Positions 53,379 to 62,979 are shown, numbered from the stretch's first letter. The stretch: DNA of 64,000 nt from Massilia aquatica (GCF_011682045.1 NZ_VVIW01000018.1:1-64000); one strand, 5' to 3'. Numbers and translations: made by a program. Notes: generated by a model not told the origin, from the letters alone.

Positions 53379-54551
53379 ATGAACCGATCCAGGCCCCCCC
53401 ACCTACTTCTGCCGGCAGCGCTGCTTGCCGGCCTGGCCCTGCCGCTGGCTGCGGCCGCCGCCCCGGTACCGGCCCCGGCCCCGGCCCCGGCCGCTGCGCC
53501 GGCGCCCGCCAGCTACAACTACTATGTCGCGAGCAACGGTTCCGATGCCAATCCCGGCACCGCGGCCAAGCCCTTCGAAACCATCGTACGCGCCTCCAGG
53601 GTGGCCCTGCCCGGCACCACCGTGCACGTGGCGCCGGGCACGTACATGGGCGGCTTTCGCACCACCATGAGCGGCAGCGCGGGACGGCGCATTGCCTACG
53701 TCTCCACCGTGCGCGGCGGCGCCCGCCTGGTGCCGCCGCGCGGCTCGCTGACCAAGATGGCGTGGGATAACCGCGGCAGCTTCGTCGACATCGTCGGCTT
53801 CCAGGTCGACGGGCGCAACGCCCACGGCGGCGTGCGCTGGACCTACGGCATCTACAGCGCCGGTTCGGATTCGCAGATCAGCAACAACCACGTGCATCAT
53901 GTGGGCCAGGACGTGCCCTGCACCAGTGCCGGGGCCGCCGGGATCAGCGTCGACAGCTACTACAAGGGCCACCTGGGCACGGTGAACGGCAACCTGGTGC
54001 ACGATATCGGCCCCACCGACTGCCGCTTCGTGCAGGGCATCAACATGAGCACCACCGGCAGCGTCACCAATAACGTGCTGTACGCCATCGGCGGCGCTGC
54101 CATCCAGATGTGGCACGACGCCACCAGCGTCATCGTCAGCCACAACACCATCGCGCGCTCGATGACCGGGATCCTGGTCGGCGGCGGCGACCCCTACTAC
54201 ATCAAGGGGCCGAACGATTTCACCAACGTCCACAACAACATCGTCTACGACAACAAATACGGCATTTCGGAACAGGGAGCGACCGGCCGCAACAACAGCT
54301 ACCGCAACAACCTGGTGTATCTGAACGCAGCCGCCGACTGGCAGTTGAACAACGGACTCAAGCATTTCGACACGGTGGCGCAAGCGCCCCAGTTCATGCG
54401 CTACGGCAAAGGTGGACTGCCCGACTTGCGCCTGCGCGCAGGCTCGCCCGGGGTCGGCCACGGCACCAGCGAGCACGCGGCCGCGGCCGACATCGCCGGC
54501 AAGCCGCGCGCCCGGACCGCTGCCATCGACATCGGCGCCTACCAGCGCTAA
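53379..54551 (+). CDS. Exported right-handed beta-helix protein
   Basis: 390 residues from ATG 53379. Signal peptide 1-27, then an Ala/Pro linker (APVPAPAPAPAAAPAPA). From about 47, YYVASNGSDANPGTAAKPFETIVRA is the DUF1565 start of PL9-like/parallel-beta-helix proteins. Coils follow with N-ladders: ISNNHVHHVG, VNGNLVHDIG, VTNNVLYAIG, VSHNTIARSMTGILVG, VHNNIVYDNKYGI, YRNNLVYLN. The end, ADIAGKPRARTAAIDIGAYQR, is the usual cap of this family. A polysaccharide lyase or a structural role is possible; catalytic Lys/Asp pairs are not evident. It follows the tRNA and has its own terminator at 54572. Confidence 0.85.
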   Translation: MNRSRPPHLLLPAALLAGLALPLAAAAAPVPAPAPAPAAAPAPASYNYYVASNGSDANPGTAAKPFETIVRASRVALPGTTVHVAPGTYMGGFRTTMSGSAGRRIAYVSTVRGGARLVPPRGSLTKMAWDNRGSFVDIVGFQVDGRNAHGGVRWTYGIYSAGSDSQISNNHVHHVGQDVPCTSAGAAGISVDSYYKGHLGTVNGNLVHDIGPTDCRFVQGINMSTTGSVTNNVLYAIGGAAIQMWHDATSVIVSHNTIARSMTGILVGGGDPYYIKGPNDFTNVHNNIVYDNKYGISEQGATGRNNSYRNNLVYLNAAADWQLNNGLKHFDTVAQAPQFMRYGKGGLPDLRLRAGSPGVGHGTSEHAAAADIAGKPRARTAAIDIGAYQR

Positions 54552-54571
54552 CCGGGCAGCGCGACCGCAGC

Positions 54572-54596
54572 GGCCGGGGAAGGTTCCCGGCCTTTT
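54572..54596 (+). terminator. Terminator after the beta-helix gene
   Basis: GGCCGGGGAA / TTCCCGGCC stem with a one-base bulge (54572-54592) and TTTT (54593-54596). Confidence 0.7.
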
Positions 54597-54705
54597 CTGT
54601 TTGCGCGCAGGGCTTCGATCCGTACGGCAACAGGACGAAGGGAAACAGTTGTAGTCTGTAGAATCGGCGCACTCCCCTCCCCTCACATTTGCGCCGAAGC
54701 TCCCC

Positions 54706-56010
54706 ATGACGACTATCCACTGGTTCATCCTGATCGGCTGCCTGATGCTGGCGCGGGGCCTGATGGCCACCAGCATCGCGCGCCTGCCTTTCACCTCGGC
54801 CATCGTCTACCTGGGCGTCGGGCTGGTGCTCGGGCCGATGGTGCTGGGCATCTTTTCCTTCAGTCCGGTCGAGCAGTCGCACCTGCTCGAAACCCTGACC
54901 GAAATCGCCGTGCTGGTGTCGCTGTTCTCGGCCGGGGTCAAGATGCCGGTGCCGATCTCGCGCCAGCGCTGGATGCCGGCCTTCCGCCTGGCCTGGGTCT
55001 CGATGAGCCTGAGCGTCGGCCTGATCGCCGCCTTCTGCTATTACGTTCTGAACTTGCCGCTGGGCGCGGGCGTGCTGCTCGGCGCCATCCTCGCGCCCAC
55101 CGACCCGGTGCTGGCGACTGACGTCCAGGTGCGCCATCCGGACGACCGCGACAAGCTGCGCTTCACCCTCACCAGCGAAGCGGGCATGAACGACGGCTCG
55201 GCCTTCCCGTTCGTGATGCTGGGCCTGGGATTGCTGGGCGCCCACGAACTGGGCGACTTTGGCTGGCGCTGGGTGCTGGTCGACGTGCTCTGGGCCACCC
55301 TGGCCGCGATCGCCATCGGCACCTTGGGCGGGGCGGCGCTGGGCCGCATCGGATGGATGCTGCGCGGCAAAGACCCGAAGCATGAAGTGCTCGACGACCT
55401 GGTCGGCCTGGGCCTGATCGCGGTGGTCTACGGCCTGAGCGTGGTGCTGCTGGCCTGGGGCTTCCTGGCGGTGTTTTTCGCCGGCGTGGCCTTGCGCCAG
55501 ACCGAACTGGTGTTGTCGGGCGCCCACAAGGACCGCCAGGGCTTGCTGGTGGCCGAAAAAGCCAGGGATGATCCGGGCGCCGAAGCGCCGCCGGTCGAGG
55601 TGCCGCTGACCGTCAGCGCCGAGTCGCTGGTGTTCAAGGAGCACCTCGAGCGCCTGTCGGAACTGACCCTGGTGCTGCTGCTGGGCGGCATGGTGTCGAT
55701 GCACGACTGGAACTGGCGCAGCGTCGGCACGGCCCTGTTTTTGTTCGCCGTGGCAAGGCCGCTGAGCGTGATGATCGGCCTGGCCGGCTCGGACAGCTCG
55801 ATGCGCATCCGCGGCATCACCGCCTGGTTCGGCGTGCGCGGCATCGGCTCGCTGTACTACCTGATGTACGCCCTCAACCACGGCTTGCCGGCCTCGCTCT
55901 CGCGCGAGCTGATCCAGATTACGGTGGTCGTCATCATGCTCTCGATCCTGGTGCACGGCACCAGCGTCAAGCCGCTGCTCGACCGTTTCTGGAAGCGCAA
56001 GCGGGGCTGA
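54706..56010 (+). CDS. Cation/proton antiporter, CPA1 (NhaP-like)
   Basis: 434 residues, about 12-13 transmembrane helices. The ion-binding core is recognisable: LGAILAPTDPVLATDVQV (about 125-142, the TD-containing unwound helix) and TSEAGMNDGSAFPFVMLGLGLL (D in the following helix, the ND motif of electroneutral exchangers). The N-terminus MTTIHWFILIGCLMLARG and LVLGPMVLGIF fit a monovalent cation/H+ exchanger controlling Na+/K+ and pH. A roughly 30-residue cytosolic insert (GAHKDRQGLLVAEKARDDP) lies in the middle. There is no regulatory domain at the C-terminus. Confidence 0.9.
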   Translation: MTTIHWFILIGCLMLARGLMATSIARLPFTSAIVYLGVGLVLGPMVLGIFSFSPVEQSHLLETLTEIAVLVSLFSAGVKMPVPISRQRWMPAFRLAWVSMSLSVGLIAAFCYYVLNLPLGAGVLLGAILAPTDPVLATDVQVRHPDDRDKLRFTLTSEAGMNDGSAFPFVMLGLGLLGAHELGDFGWRWVLVDVLWATLAAIAIGTLGGAALGRIGWMLRGKDPKHEVLDDLVGLGLIAVVYGLSVVLLAWGFLAVFFAGVALRQTELVLSGAHKDRQGLLVAEKARDDPGAEAPPVEVPLTVSAESLVFKEHLERLSELTLVLLLGGMVSMHDWNWRSVGTALFLFAVARPLSVMIGLAGSDSSMRIRGITAWFGVRGIGSLYYLMYALNHGLPASLSRELIQITVVVIMLSILVHGTSVKPLLDRFWKRKRG

Positions 56011-56101
56011 CGCCAGCCCATGCGCCAGGCCAAACCGGGCCGGCGCGCCAGGCCTACAATCGAACTCCTCCGTAGTATTTTCCCACGAGGCGGTGACGGT
56101 C

Positions 56102-56785
56102 ATGGCTATTTTACCCAGTGCATCTTTAGCGTGGCTGGCGGCCACGCTCACCCTTTCCTGCGGCGCCGTGCTGGCGCAGCCGCGCTTCGCCGACGACCTG
56201 GCCCGCTTCGGCATTGCCGACAGCACCTGGCTGACCGAGCCGCCGCGCTACTACAGCGGCGCGGCCGCGCGCATCACCCGGCCGGCCGCAGTCGGACTCG
56301 GACGCGACCTGCGCCTGTCCACCGGCGCCTGGTGGGGCATGGCCAACGGCAAGGACGGCAGCTACGCGGTGGGCGGCCTGACCGTCATGCTCGGGCCCGA
56401 TGCAGCCTCCGCCGCGCCGCTCGACATGGCCCGCCTGCTGGCGCCGTTCGCTTCCTCATCGCTCGCCTCGTCCTCGTCCTCGTCCCCCTCCTGCATGGTG
56501 CCGTGGCTGGAGTGCTCCGCGTTCGGCAGCCTGGAAGCGCGCATGCGCGAGCAACACGCCTTCCTGAACGGCCGCCATGCCGGCGACGACGCCATGGCGG
56601 GCCGGCGTAATTTTGTACGCGCCCTGAGCGCCGGCATGCGCTTCAATTTTCCCTATACGCGCACTGCGCAGCACGGGCCCTGGTTCCTGCAACTGCGCGT
56701 ATCGCGCCGCTCGCCGGAGTTCAAAAGCACGCTGCCCAGGCCGCGCCGCGCGGGCATCTCGTTGACCATGGGCACCGAGTTCTGA
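56102..56785 (+). CDS. Exported protein, possible outer-membrane; unknown
   Basis: 227 residues from ATG 56102 (a GTG nine bases upstream is an alternative). Signal peptide 1-25 (TLTLSCGAVLAQP). Mature part unassigned: FGIADSTWLTEPPRYYSG, RLSTGAWWGMANGKDGSYAVGGLTVMLG, a Ser run SSSLASSSSSS, and the end LRVSRRSPEFKSTLPRPRRAGISLTMGTEF. The terminal alternating pattern with a last Phe recalls an outer-membrane beta-strand signal. A possible operon with the following lipoprotein gene (38 bases). Confidence 0.6.
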   Translation: MAILPSASLAWLAATLTLSCGAVLAQPRFADDLARFGIADSTWLTEPPRYYSGAAARITRPAAVGLGRDLRLSTGAWWGMANGKDGSYAVGGLTVMLGPDAASAAPLDMARLLAPFASSSLASSSSSSPSCMVPWLECSAFGSLEARMREQHAFLNGRHAGDDAMAGRRNFVRALSAGMRFNFPYTRTAQHGPWFLQLRVSRRSPEFKSTLPRPRRAGISLTMGTEF

Positions 56786-56822
56786 TCTATACTTGCTGGC
56801 ATTACTCCACAGGGAAGCGATC

Positions 56823-57263
56823 ATGCGCAGGTTCGCGATTGTACTGACGCCGTTGCTGCTGGCCGGCTGCATCAAGGGTTCGGCCACCTACTATATAACC
56901 GAGAGCAGCAACGATCACGTGATCACCGTGCGCGCCGAGCAGGAATATTTCTGGAACAAGGAAATGACGCTCACCCTGGTGACCTCGCACATGCCGGAAT
57001 GCCAGCGCGCCTTTCCGATGGAAAGCGTAGCGCTCGACGAGGTGTCGGTCGAACTGTTCTCGAACGGCGACGATGTGTATTCGGTGCGCTCGAGCGGCGA
57101 ATTGATCCAGATCGACACGCTCACCTGCACCCAGCTGCCCGAGCCGAAGCCGACCGCGCTGGGGCAGCCGGTCGGCACCTTTTTCATCGATGAAAAAACA
57201 GTCACGTTCGAAAAGGCAGCCGCAACGGCACCCGCGGCGCCTGCAGCCGCTGCGGGTGGCTGA
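56823..57263 (+). CDS. Small lipoprotein, unknown
   Basis: 146 residues from ATG 56823. Lipobox LLAGC at 12-16. The mature part is YYITESSNDHVITVRAEQEYFW, LTLVTSHMPECQRAF, VSVELFSNGDDVYSVRSSGEL, IDTLTCTQLPEPKPTALGQPVGTFF, with two Cys that could bridge, then an Ala-rich tail. No database family is recalled with certainty. It shares the strand with the previous exported protein and stops before a leftward transposase remnant. Confidence 0.65.
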   Translation: MRRFAIVLTPLLLAGCIKGSATYYITESSNDHVITVRAEQEYFWNKEMTLTLVTSHMPECQRAFPMESVALDEVSVELFSNGDDVYSVRSSGELIQIDTLTCTQLPEPKPTALGQPVGTFFIDEKTVTFEKAAATAPAAPAAAAGG

Positions 57264-57266
57264 AGC

Positions 57267-57590
57267 TTAGCGGCGGCCCAGGGCCTTGTGCAGGGCCGCA
57301 ACGGTGGCCGGGCGGCCGACCTGATCGAGCGCGACCTCCAGCAACATCGGTTCGCCGGGGCGTACCGCAGTCCACTGGGTAAAGTATTCATGTACCGTGC
57401 GCCAGGGCGGGAAGCCCTGCGGCACGCCGCGCCAGGCGCTGCCGGTTTCCAGCAAGTACAGCACTGCGCAAAACACATCGTACAAATCGTGCTTGCGCGG
57501 ACGCGTCTTGCGCCGCGCCGCTTCCAGCATGCCGCGGACTTCTTCAAACTCTTCGCGCGAAACGTCGCTCGCGAACTCGGGTCGTGCCAT
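57267..57590 (-). mobile_element. IS5-type transposase N-terminal domain (DUF4096), remnant or domesticated
   Basis: 107 residues. REEFEEVRGMLEAARRKTRPRKHD and DVFCAVLYLLETGSAWRGVPQGFPPWRTVHEYFTQW match the DUF4096 head of IS5/IS402-family transposases (helix-turn-helix). No DDE catalytic part follows, and the frame ends cleanly (AALHKALGRR). The upstream side has two palindromes, CCTCAAA-TAACG-TTTGAGG (57600-57618) and GGAAC-AG-GTTCC (57628-57639), which could be an IS end or the operator of a regulator. No matching right end or target duplication is seen. It could be orfA of a two-frame element that has lost orfB, or a domesticated DNA-binding protein. Confidence 0.65.
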
Positions 57591-57645
57591 CGTCTTTCAC
57601 CTCAAATAACGTTTGAGGGTCTGATCTGGAACAGGTTCCCTAAAT

Positions 57646-59037
57646 TTATCGCTTGACGTGCTCCGACAGGGATATTTTTAACTCTTCGACTTTCTCGCTG
57701 GCACCGTTCCAGCCGCTCAGCTTGTTCAACATGCGGCTGAGCTGGGTGCCGTTGCGGCGACAGTTGGCGTCAAGCATGCCTTCCACCTCGCGCAGCAGCG
57801 CGCCGCAAGCAGCCCCGATGCGGGTCGCATCGGCCGGCGTGGCATCCAGCAGCGCCAGCAGGAAGGTGGCGCCCCATTGCAGGCGCGTGGCGGGGCCGCT
57901 GGACTGTTCCCAGGCGCGCTCGTACCAGTCGAGCATGGCTGCGGTATCGCCGCGTTTTTTGGCGACACTGGCCAGGTTGTGCATGAAGTAGAACGGTGCC
58001 AGCGAGCTGGCCAGGGCCGCATGCAGGAGCGCGCCGGCGTCGTCCAGCAGGCCGGCGTCGGCCAGCATGCCGGCGGCAGTGTTGAGCACCTGATGGCGCA
58101 GCGCGGGTTCCTGCGCCCCCGCCAGTGCGGTGCCGGCACGCTCTCGCAGCGACGCTTCCAGCCCGGCAACAGGGCTGCCGAGGCGCGCCATGCGCACCCT
58201 TACGCGCAAGGCGGACAGTTGATCGTCCGGGCTCAGGGCGTCGCATGATTCCAGCTGTATCAGCGCATCCGACCATGCCGCCGTCAATGCCAGGCGTGGC
58301 GCCGACTGCGGCAAGGTCAAGCCGCGCACCAGGTCGACCGCGTAGCCGCTCACCAGGTCGACCTGCGCCAGCACCGCCTGCGGGTCGGCCAAGGTGCGCA
58401 GCAGCATGGCGCTGGCGGCGTGCTGCTCCGGCGCGGCTTTGGCCGGGAGCGCCGCGTGCAGCGCGTGCCAGGCCAGGCGCAGTGCCGATGCGGGCTCGTC
58501 GCAGGCCGCGCGCAAGCTGGCCAGGGTGGCGGCCAGGTCGCGGCCAGCCAGCAGCCGGCCTTCGTCGGTATCCCAGGAATACCACGCCAGCAAGCGCCAT
58601 TCGTCGGCCGACAGGGCGCGCCGGCCCGACAAGGCGGCCTGCAGCGATGCCGACGCGGTGAACGGCGCCGCCAGCGCCAGTTGCAGCAGGTGAAGAAAGC
58701 CTGGCCCCGTCAGTTCGCACGGCAGGCGCGTGATTTCGGCGCCGTCGGGGCGGTACAGCACCAGGGTCGGGTAACTGCGCAGTTGCAAACGATCGGCGGC
58801 GCGCTGCGCGCCGGGCGCATCGCCATCGATGTGCAGCGGCACAAAAGAAGACGCCAGCGTGGCAAAGCCTGGCTGCGACAACAGCGCCGCCTTGAGCCGG
58901 TTGCAGGGCGGACACCACCTTGCGCCCCAGTACAGGAACACCGGCCTGGCCGTGGCCCGGGCCTGGGCAAAAGCGGCGTCGGCATCGTGATGCCAGCCGA
59001 TGACGGAGGTTGCCTGCGTGTTAGCGTCGTTCGCCAT
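57646..59037 (-). CDS. Thioredoxin-fold protein with helical C-terminal repeats
   Basis: 463 residues from ATG 59037. The thioredoxin domain (about 10-125) has FLYWGARWCPPCNRLKAALLS with the C-P-P-C redox pair, IDGDAPGAQRAADRLQLRSYPTLVLYRPDG, and the cis-Pro in SYPT. No signal peptide, so it is probably cytosolic. The rest (about 140-463) is helical, TPR-like (LRHQVLNTAAGMLADAGLLDDAGALLHAAL, AAMLDWYERAWEQSSG), and likely a client-binding scaffold. The order thioredoxin + helical repeats is similar to YbbN-like proteins but longer. It is divergent from the AsmA gene by 110 bases. Confidence 0.82.
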   Translation of the reverse strand: MANDANTQATSVIGWHHDADAAFAQARATARPVFLYWGARWCPPCNRLKAALLSQPGFATLASSFVPLHIDGDAPGAQRAADRLQLRSYPTLVLYRPDGAEITRLPCELTGPGFLHLLQLALAAPFTASASLQAALSGRRALSADEWRLLAWYSWDTDEGRLLAGRDLAATLASLRAACDEPASALRLAWHALHAALPAKAAPEQHAASAMLLRTLADPQAVLAQVDLVSGYAVDLVRGLTLPQSAPRLALTAAWSDALIQLESCDALSPDDQLSALRVRVRMARLGSPVAGLEASLRERAGTALAGAQEPALRHQVLNTAAGMLADAGLLDDAGALLHAALASSLAPFYFMHNLASVAKKRGDTAAMLDWYERAWEQSSGPATRLQWGATFLLALLDATPADATRIGAACGALLREVEGMLDANCRRNGTQLSRMLNKLSGWNGASEKVEELKISLSEHVKR

Positions 59038-59147
59038 AGTCCGGTTCCGGGTGTGTTGAAAGTGGCGAAAGTATATCGAAAACAGGGACATGCCACCGGG
59101 CTTGCCCGGTGCTACACTCGACGCCTCTCCAGCCTCCGAGTTTCGTC

Positions 59148-61016
59148 ATGCAAGCACGCATCAGGTTCGCCGTCATCGCGCTGGGCGCCACCGTGCTGGT
59201 GCTGGGCAGCGCCCTGGGCATCGTGGCGGCCCGCTTCGACCCGAACGCCTACAAGAGCGCCATCGTGGAGCGGGTGCACGAAAAGACCCGCCGCACGCTG
59301 ACCATCGGCGGCGATATCAGGCTGGCGCTGTACCCGCGCCTGGGCGTAAACCTGGGCAAGGCCAGCCTGTCGGAACTGGGCGGCCAGGGCGAATTCGCCG
59401 CGCTCGACAGCGTGCGCCTGTCGTTCGCACTGGTGCCGCTGCTGCTGCGCCAGGAAGTCGTGGTCGACCGCATCGAACTGCGCGGCATGCGCGCCACCCT
59501 GGTGCGCCGGGTCGACGGCAGCATGAACATCGACGACCTCACCGCCGCGCGCGTGAAACGTCCCGGCCAGCAGGCGGGCGCCGCCGGCAATGCGGGCGCC
59601 GGCCCGGCCAAGGTCCGCTTCGCGGTCGACAGCATCCGGGTCGACAACGCCCACCTGCGCTTCGACGACCGCAAGGCCGGCCGCGTCTTCGACATTGCGC
59701 GTCTGAACGTCGATTCGGGGCCGATCGCGCACGGAGTGCCGAGCCGGGTCGCGCTGTCGGCCAATATTGGCGTCGACCAGCCGGCGCTCAACACCGTGCT
59801 CATTTTCGAGAGCGGCTTTGCGCTCGACCGCGACACGCGCCGGGTGGTGATGACCGAGCTCGACGCCAATCTCGACTTGTCGAGCCGGGCCGGTATCGAA
59901 TCGCGCGCCAAGCTCAAAGGCAGCCTCGAGATCGATTTCGGCAAGGAAGCGATTCTCGCCGCGCTCACAGGCAAGATCGACGACAGCAGCGTGAGCGGCA
60001 AAGGCGCGCTGCGCGGCGGGCTGTTGCAACTCGACATCGATATCGACCGGCTCGACCTGGCGCGCTACCGTGCGCGCGGCGCGCCGGCGGCTTTGGGGGC
60101 GGCTGTGGGGGCGGCGTCGGCTGGCGCGCCGGCTGCTGCGCCGGCGGGTGCGCCCGACCAGCCGATCGACCTGTCGGCGCTGGCCCGGCTGCGCGCCAGC
60201 GGCACCTTGCAGGTGGGCGAGCTGAGCGTGGGCGGCGTGCGCGCCGCCAACGTGCATGCGGTGTTGCTGGCAGGCGCCGGCAAGACCACCATCAAGCCGC
60301 TCTCGGCCACGCTGTACGGCGGCAACGGCACTGGCGCGCTGAGCATCGATTTCACGGACGACGCCAGCGCACCGCGCATGACGCTGGTGCAAGACTTGCG
60401 CGGCATCTCGCTCGGCCCCCTGCTGCTCGATGCCACCGGCAAGACGCCATTGAGCGGACGCGGCGACGTCCAGCTCGACCTGAACACGCGCGGCGCCGGC
60501 ACCACCGCCCTGCGCGAAGCACTGGCGGGCACGGCGGCGCTGCGCCTGCGCGACGGCGTCATCGGCGGCATCGACCTGGGCCGGCTGGTGCGCGAGGCCA
60601 AGGCCGCCGCCGGCGTGGGCAGCGAGGCGGAATCGACCGGCTTCAGCGAACTGAGCGCGCACTTCCGGATAGAAGGCGGGCTTGCCCACAACACCGATTT
60701 GACTGCCAGCACGCCGCTGCTGCGGATTGGCGGCGAAGGCCAGCTCGACCTCGCGAACGAGACCATCGACTACCGCTTGCGTTGCACTGTGCTACCGAGC
60801 CTCAGCGGCCACGATGGTCCCGCCGCCCGCACCCTGGGCGGGCTGACGGTACCGGTCGCGCTCAGCGGCCCGCTGGCGCAGATGACGTGGCAGGTCGACG
60901 TGGCCGCGCTGGGCAGCGAGGCGGCGAAAAAGACGGGCGCCGGCATCCCGGCTGGCGGCAAGGAAAAACTCAAAGACCGTGTCAAGGATGCGCTCGGCGG
61001 GCTGTTCCCCCGTTGA
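59148..61016 (+). CDS. AsmA-family protein
   Basis: 622 residues from ATG 59148. One N-terminal transmembrane helix (IRFAVIALGATVLVLGSALGIVA), then ARFDPNAYKSAIVERVHEKTRRTLTIGGDI, the AsmA start, and a long beta-rich part of the repeating-beta-groove type. The C-terminal AsmA domain (about 380-590) has GNGTGALSIDFTDD, ALAGTAALRLRDGVIGGIDLGRLVREA, TGFSELSAHFRIEGG, LDLANETIDYRLRCTV. A Pro/Ala insert lies at about 310-345. Relatives bridge inner and outer membranes and are implicated in phospholipid transport. Alone in its transcription unit. Confidence 0.9.
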   Translation: MQARIRFAVIALGATVLVLGSALGIVAARFDPNAYKSAIVERVHEKTRRTLTIGGDIRLALYPRLGVNLGKASLSELGGQGEFAALDSVRLSFALVPLLLRQEVVVDRIELRGMRATLVRRVDGSMNIDDLTAARVKRPGQQAGAAGNAGAGPAKVRFAVDSIRVDNAHLRFDDRKAGRVFDIARLNVDSGPIAHGVPSRVALSANIGVDQPALNTVLIFESGFALDRDTRRVVMTELDANLDLSSRAGIESRAKLKGSLEIDFGKEAILAALTGKIDDSSVSGKGALRGGLLQLDIDIDRLDLARYRARGAPAALGAAVGAASAGAPAAAPAGAPDQPIDLSALARLRASGTLQVGELSVGGVRAANVHAVLLAGAGKTTIKPLSATLYGGNGTGALSIDFTDDASAPRMTLVQDLRGISLGPLLLDATGKTPLSGRGDVQLDLNTRGAGTTALREALAGTAALRLRDGVIGGIDLGRLVREAKAAAGVGSEAESTGFSELSAHFRIEGGLAHNTDLTASTPLLRIGGEGQLDLANETIDYRLRCTVLPSLSGHDGPAARTLGGLTVPVALSGPLAQMTWQVDVAALGSEAAKKTGAGIPAGGKEKLKDRVKDALGGLFPR

Positions 61017-61130
61017 TCGTGGCGGGCGCGCCACAGCCTCCCCTTTTGTTGAGCAAAGCTGTGCCGCAGAGATCGGCTTTGCGCTAGCGTCGGACATAGC
61101 AAACCCCTTGCAAACTCATCGGGAGGATCT

Positions 61131-61949
61131 ATGTTCGGCAGCACAGTCCTTGAAGTGGCGGTTGGCCTGACTTTTTGCTACGCGACAGTGGCATTGATTG
61201 TCAGCACGGTGCAGGAAGCGCTGGCTTCGGCGCTGAAAATGCGCGCACGCGGCCTGCTCGAAGGCATCAAGAGCATGCTCAACGATCCGGATTTCACCGC
61301 CCTGGCGCGCACCCTGTACGCGCACGCGCTGGTCAATCCGCACGGCAACCCGGCCCAGCCGGGGCAGGAACACATCGGCGCCAAGCCATCGTATATCAAG
61401 CCCGAGCATTTCGCCATTGCCCTGATCGACGCGGTGCAGTCGATTCCCGGCGACTACGACCAGCTCGGGCGCGACATCGACGCCCTGCCCGACCCGCAGA
61501 TCAAGCGTGCGCTGCAAAGCATCTACCAGCGCGCCGGGGGCGACATGGCGCGCTTTCAGGCCTCGGTGGAAAGCTGGTTCGACAGTGCGATGGAACGTGT
61601 ATCGGGCGTCTACAAACGGCGTTCGATGATGATCAGCGTGCTGCTCTCGCTGCTGCTGGCGGCGCTGTTCAACATCGACAGCATCCACCTGTTCCGCACC
61701 TTGTGGGCGCATCCCTCGCTGGCGGCCCAGATCGGCGCGGCCCCGGCCACGCTCAACCCGCAGGCGCTGCAGATGCTGTGGACCTTGCCGATTGGCTGGG
61801 AACAATTTCCACCGGCCCTGGACCGGCAATTCGCGCTCAGTGTGGCCGGCTGGGCGCTGACCGCCTCGACGGCGCTGTTCGGCGCTCCGTTCTGGTTCGA
61901 CCTGATGAAGCGCACGGTGCAGATACGCGGTACCGGGCCCAAGCCATAA
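61131..61949 (+). CDS. Conserved membrane protein, unknown
   Basis: 272 residues. An N-terminal transmembrane helix (EVAVGLTFCYATVALIVSTV) and two more near 170-190 (MMISVLLSLLLAALFNI) and 230-250 (LSVAGWALTASTALFGAPFWFD). The central part (KPEHFAIALIDAVQSIPGDYDQLGRDIDALPDPQIKRALQSI) is helical and the WFDSAMERVSGVYKRR segment is basic. I recall this general form in proteobacterial genomes as an uncharacterised family, without a name. GGGAGGAT precedes the ATG. It ends 18 bases before the convergent nudC. Confidence 0.7.
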   Translation: MFGSTVLEVAVGLTFCYATVALIVSTVQEALASALKMRARGLLEGIKSMLNDPDFTALARTLYAHALVNPHGNPAQPGQEHIGAKPSYIKPEHFAIALIDAVQSIPGDYDQLGRDIDALPDPQIKRALQSIYQRAGGDMARFQASVESWFDSAMERVSGVYKRRSMMISVLLSLLLAALFNIDSIHLFRTLWAHPSLAAQIGAAPATLNPQALQMLWTLPIGWEQFPPALDRQFALSVAGWALTASTALFGAPFWFDLMKRTVQIRGTGPKP

Positions 61950-61967
61950 GGCCGGCCGTGACGCTCA

Positions 61968-62780
61968 TCAAGCCGGGCGGTGGGCGTCGACCAGGATGGT
62001 GGAGACGGAGAAATGCGGCACCCTTTCGGGCCATTCGTCATGCGGCCCGAACCAGCGCGCTTCGATGATTTCGTTGGGGTCCACCCGGATCTCGCCATCG
62101 AGATAATCGGCGGTGAAGGCAATCATCAGGGAGTGGGGAAACGGCCACGATTGACTCGAAAAATATTGCAGGTTGTGGACGCGCAAGCCGACCTCTTCGA
62201 ACACCTCGCGGTGCACCGCTTCTTCCACCGATTCGCCTGCTTCAAGGAAACCCGCCAGCGGCGTGAAGCGCTTGGCGGCGGACGCGGTGTGCAGCGCCAG
62301 CAAGACATGGTCGCCCTTGCGGATCAGCACCATCATCGCCGGCGATATGCGCGGATACGCCATCATCCCGCAGGCACTGCACACATAGCAGCGCTCGCCC
62401 GCCTTGAGCTGCATCGGCTGCGCGCAGGCGCCGCAGAAACGGTGCGTGCGCGCCCATTCGGCAATCTGGCTGGCACGCCCCGCCACACTGAGCAGGTCTT
62501 CGTCAAACGCACCGAACAGGGAGCGCATGCTGCGCCAGGCGTACCCCGGCAAGGCCAGCTCGTCATGATCGCGCCAGAAGGTCTGGCAATAACGCTCTCC
62601 CAGCAGGCCCACCGGATGCGGCGTGCCGGCGATTTCCAGCCGGGCCAGCTCTTGTGCGGAAGGAATCGCCAGGTCGGCCTCGCGCAGCAGCAAACGGCTG
62701 CCGTGGAACACAAACGTGAGCGGATCAGGATGGGATTGCGCCGTAATCAGCGGCGTAAAAGATGAGGGCATTTGCAGCAT
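61968..62780 (-). CDS. nudC: NAD(+)/NADH diphosphatase NudC (also RNA deNADding)
   Basis: 270 residues from ATG 62780; an ATG 3 codons later (62771) is also possible. An N-terminal domain leads to the zinc ribbon CGACAQPM ... CYVCSACG (about 140-165), then the Nudix box GFLEAGESVEEAVHREVFEEVG (key residues G, E, REVFEEVG) and the NudC signature SQSWPFPHSLM, where the family norm is SQPWPFPxS, so one Pro is Ser here. It hydrolyses NADH to NMNH and AMP and removes NAD caps from RNA 5' ends. Monocistronic; divergent from the glycosyltransferase by 199 bases. Confidence 0.95.
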   Translation of the reverse strand: MLQMPSSFTPLITAQSHPDPLTFVFHGSRLLLREADLAIPSAQELARLEIAGTPHPVGLLGERYCQTFWRDHDELALPGYAWRSMRSLFGAFDEDLLSVAGRASQIAEWARTHRFCGACAQPMQLKAGERCYVCSACGMMAYPRISPAMMVLIRKGDHVLLALHTASAAKRFTPLAGFLEAGESVEEAVHREVFEEVGLRVHNLQYFSSQSWPFPHSLMIAFTADYLDGEIRVDPNEIIEARWFGPHDEWPERVPHFSVSTILVDAHRPA

Positions 62781-62979
62781 GCGGCCAACCTTTTTTGGAT
62801 GTTGTGGACTGCAGGCAGCATACCGCATTTTTACATGCACAGATTGCGCAGCCGTGGGACGCCACACGCACCGGATGCGATCTGCATCAAGGCGCTGCAA
62901 GCCGCAGTGAACGCAAGCGACAGCGCCGTGTCCTATCCATAGCATCAGCGGTGCGCGCAAGGGCGGCACAGGTGCCCGT

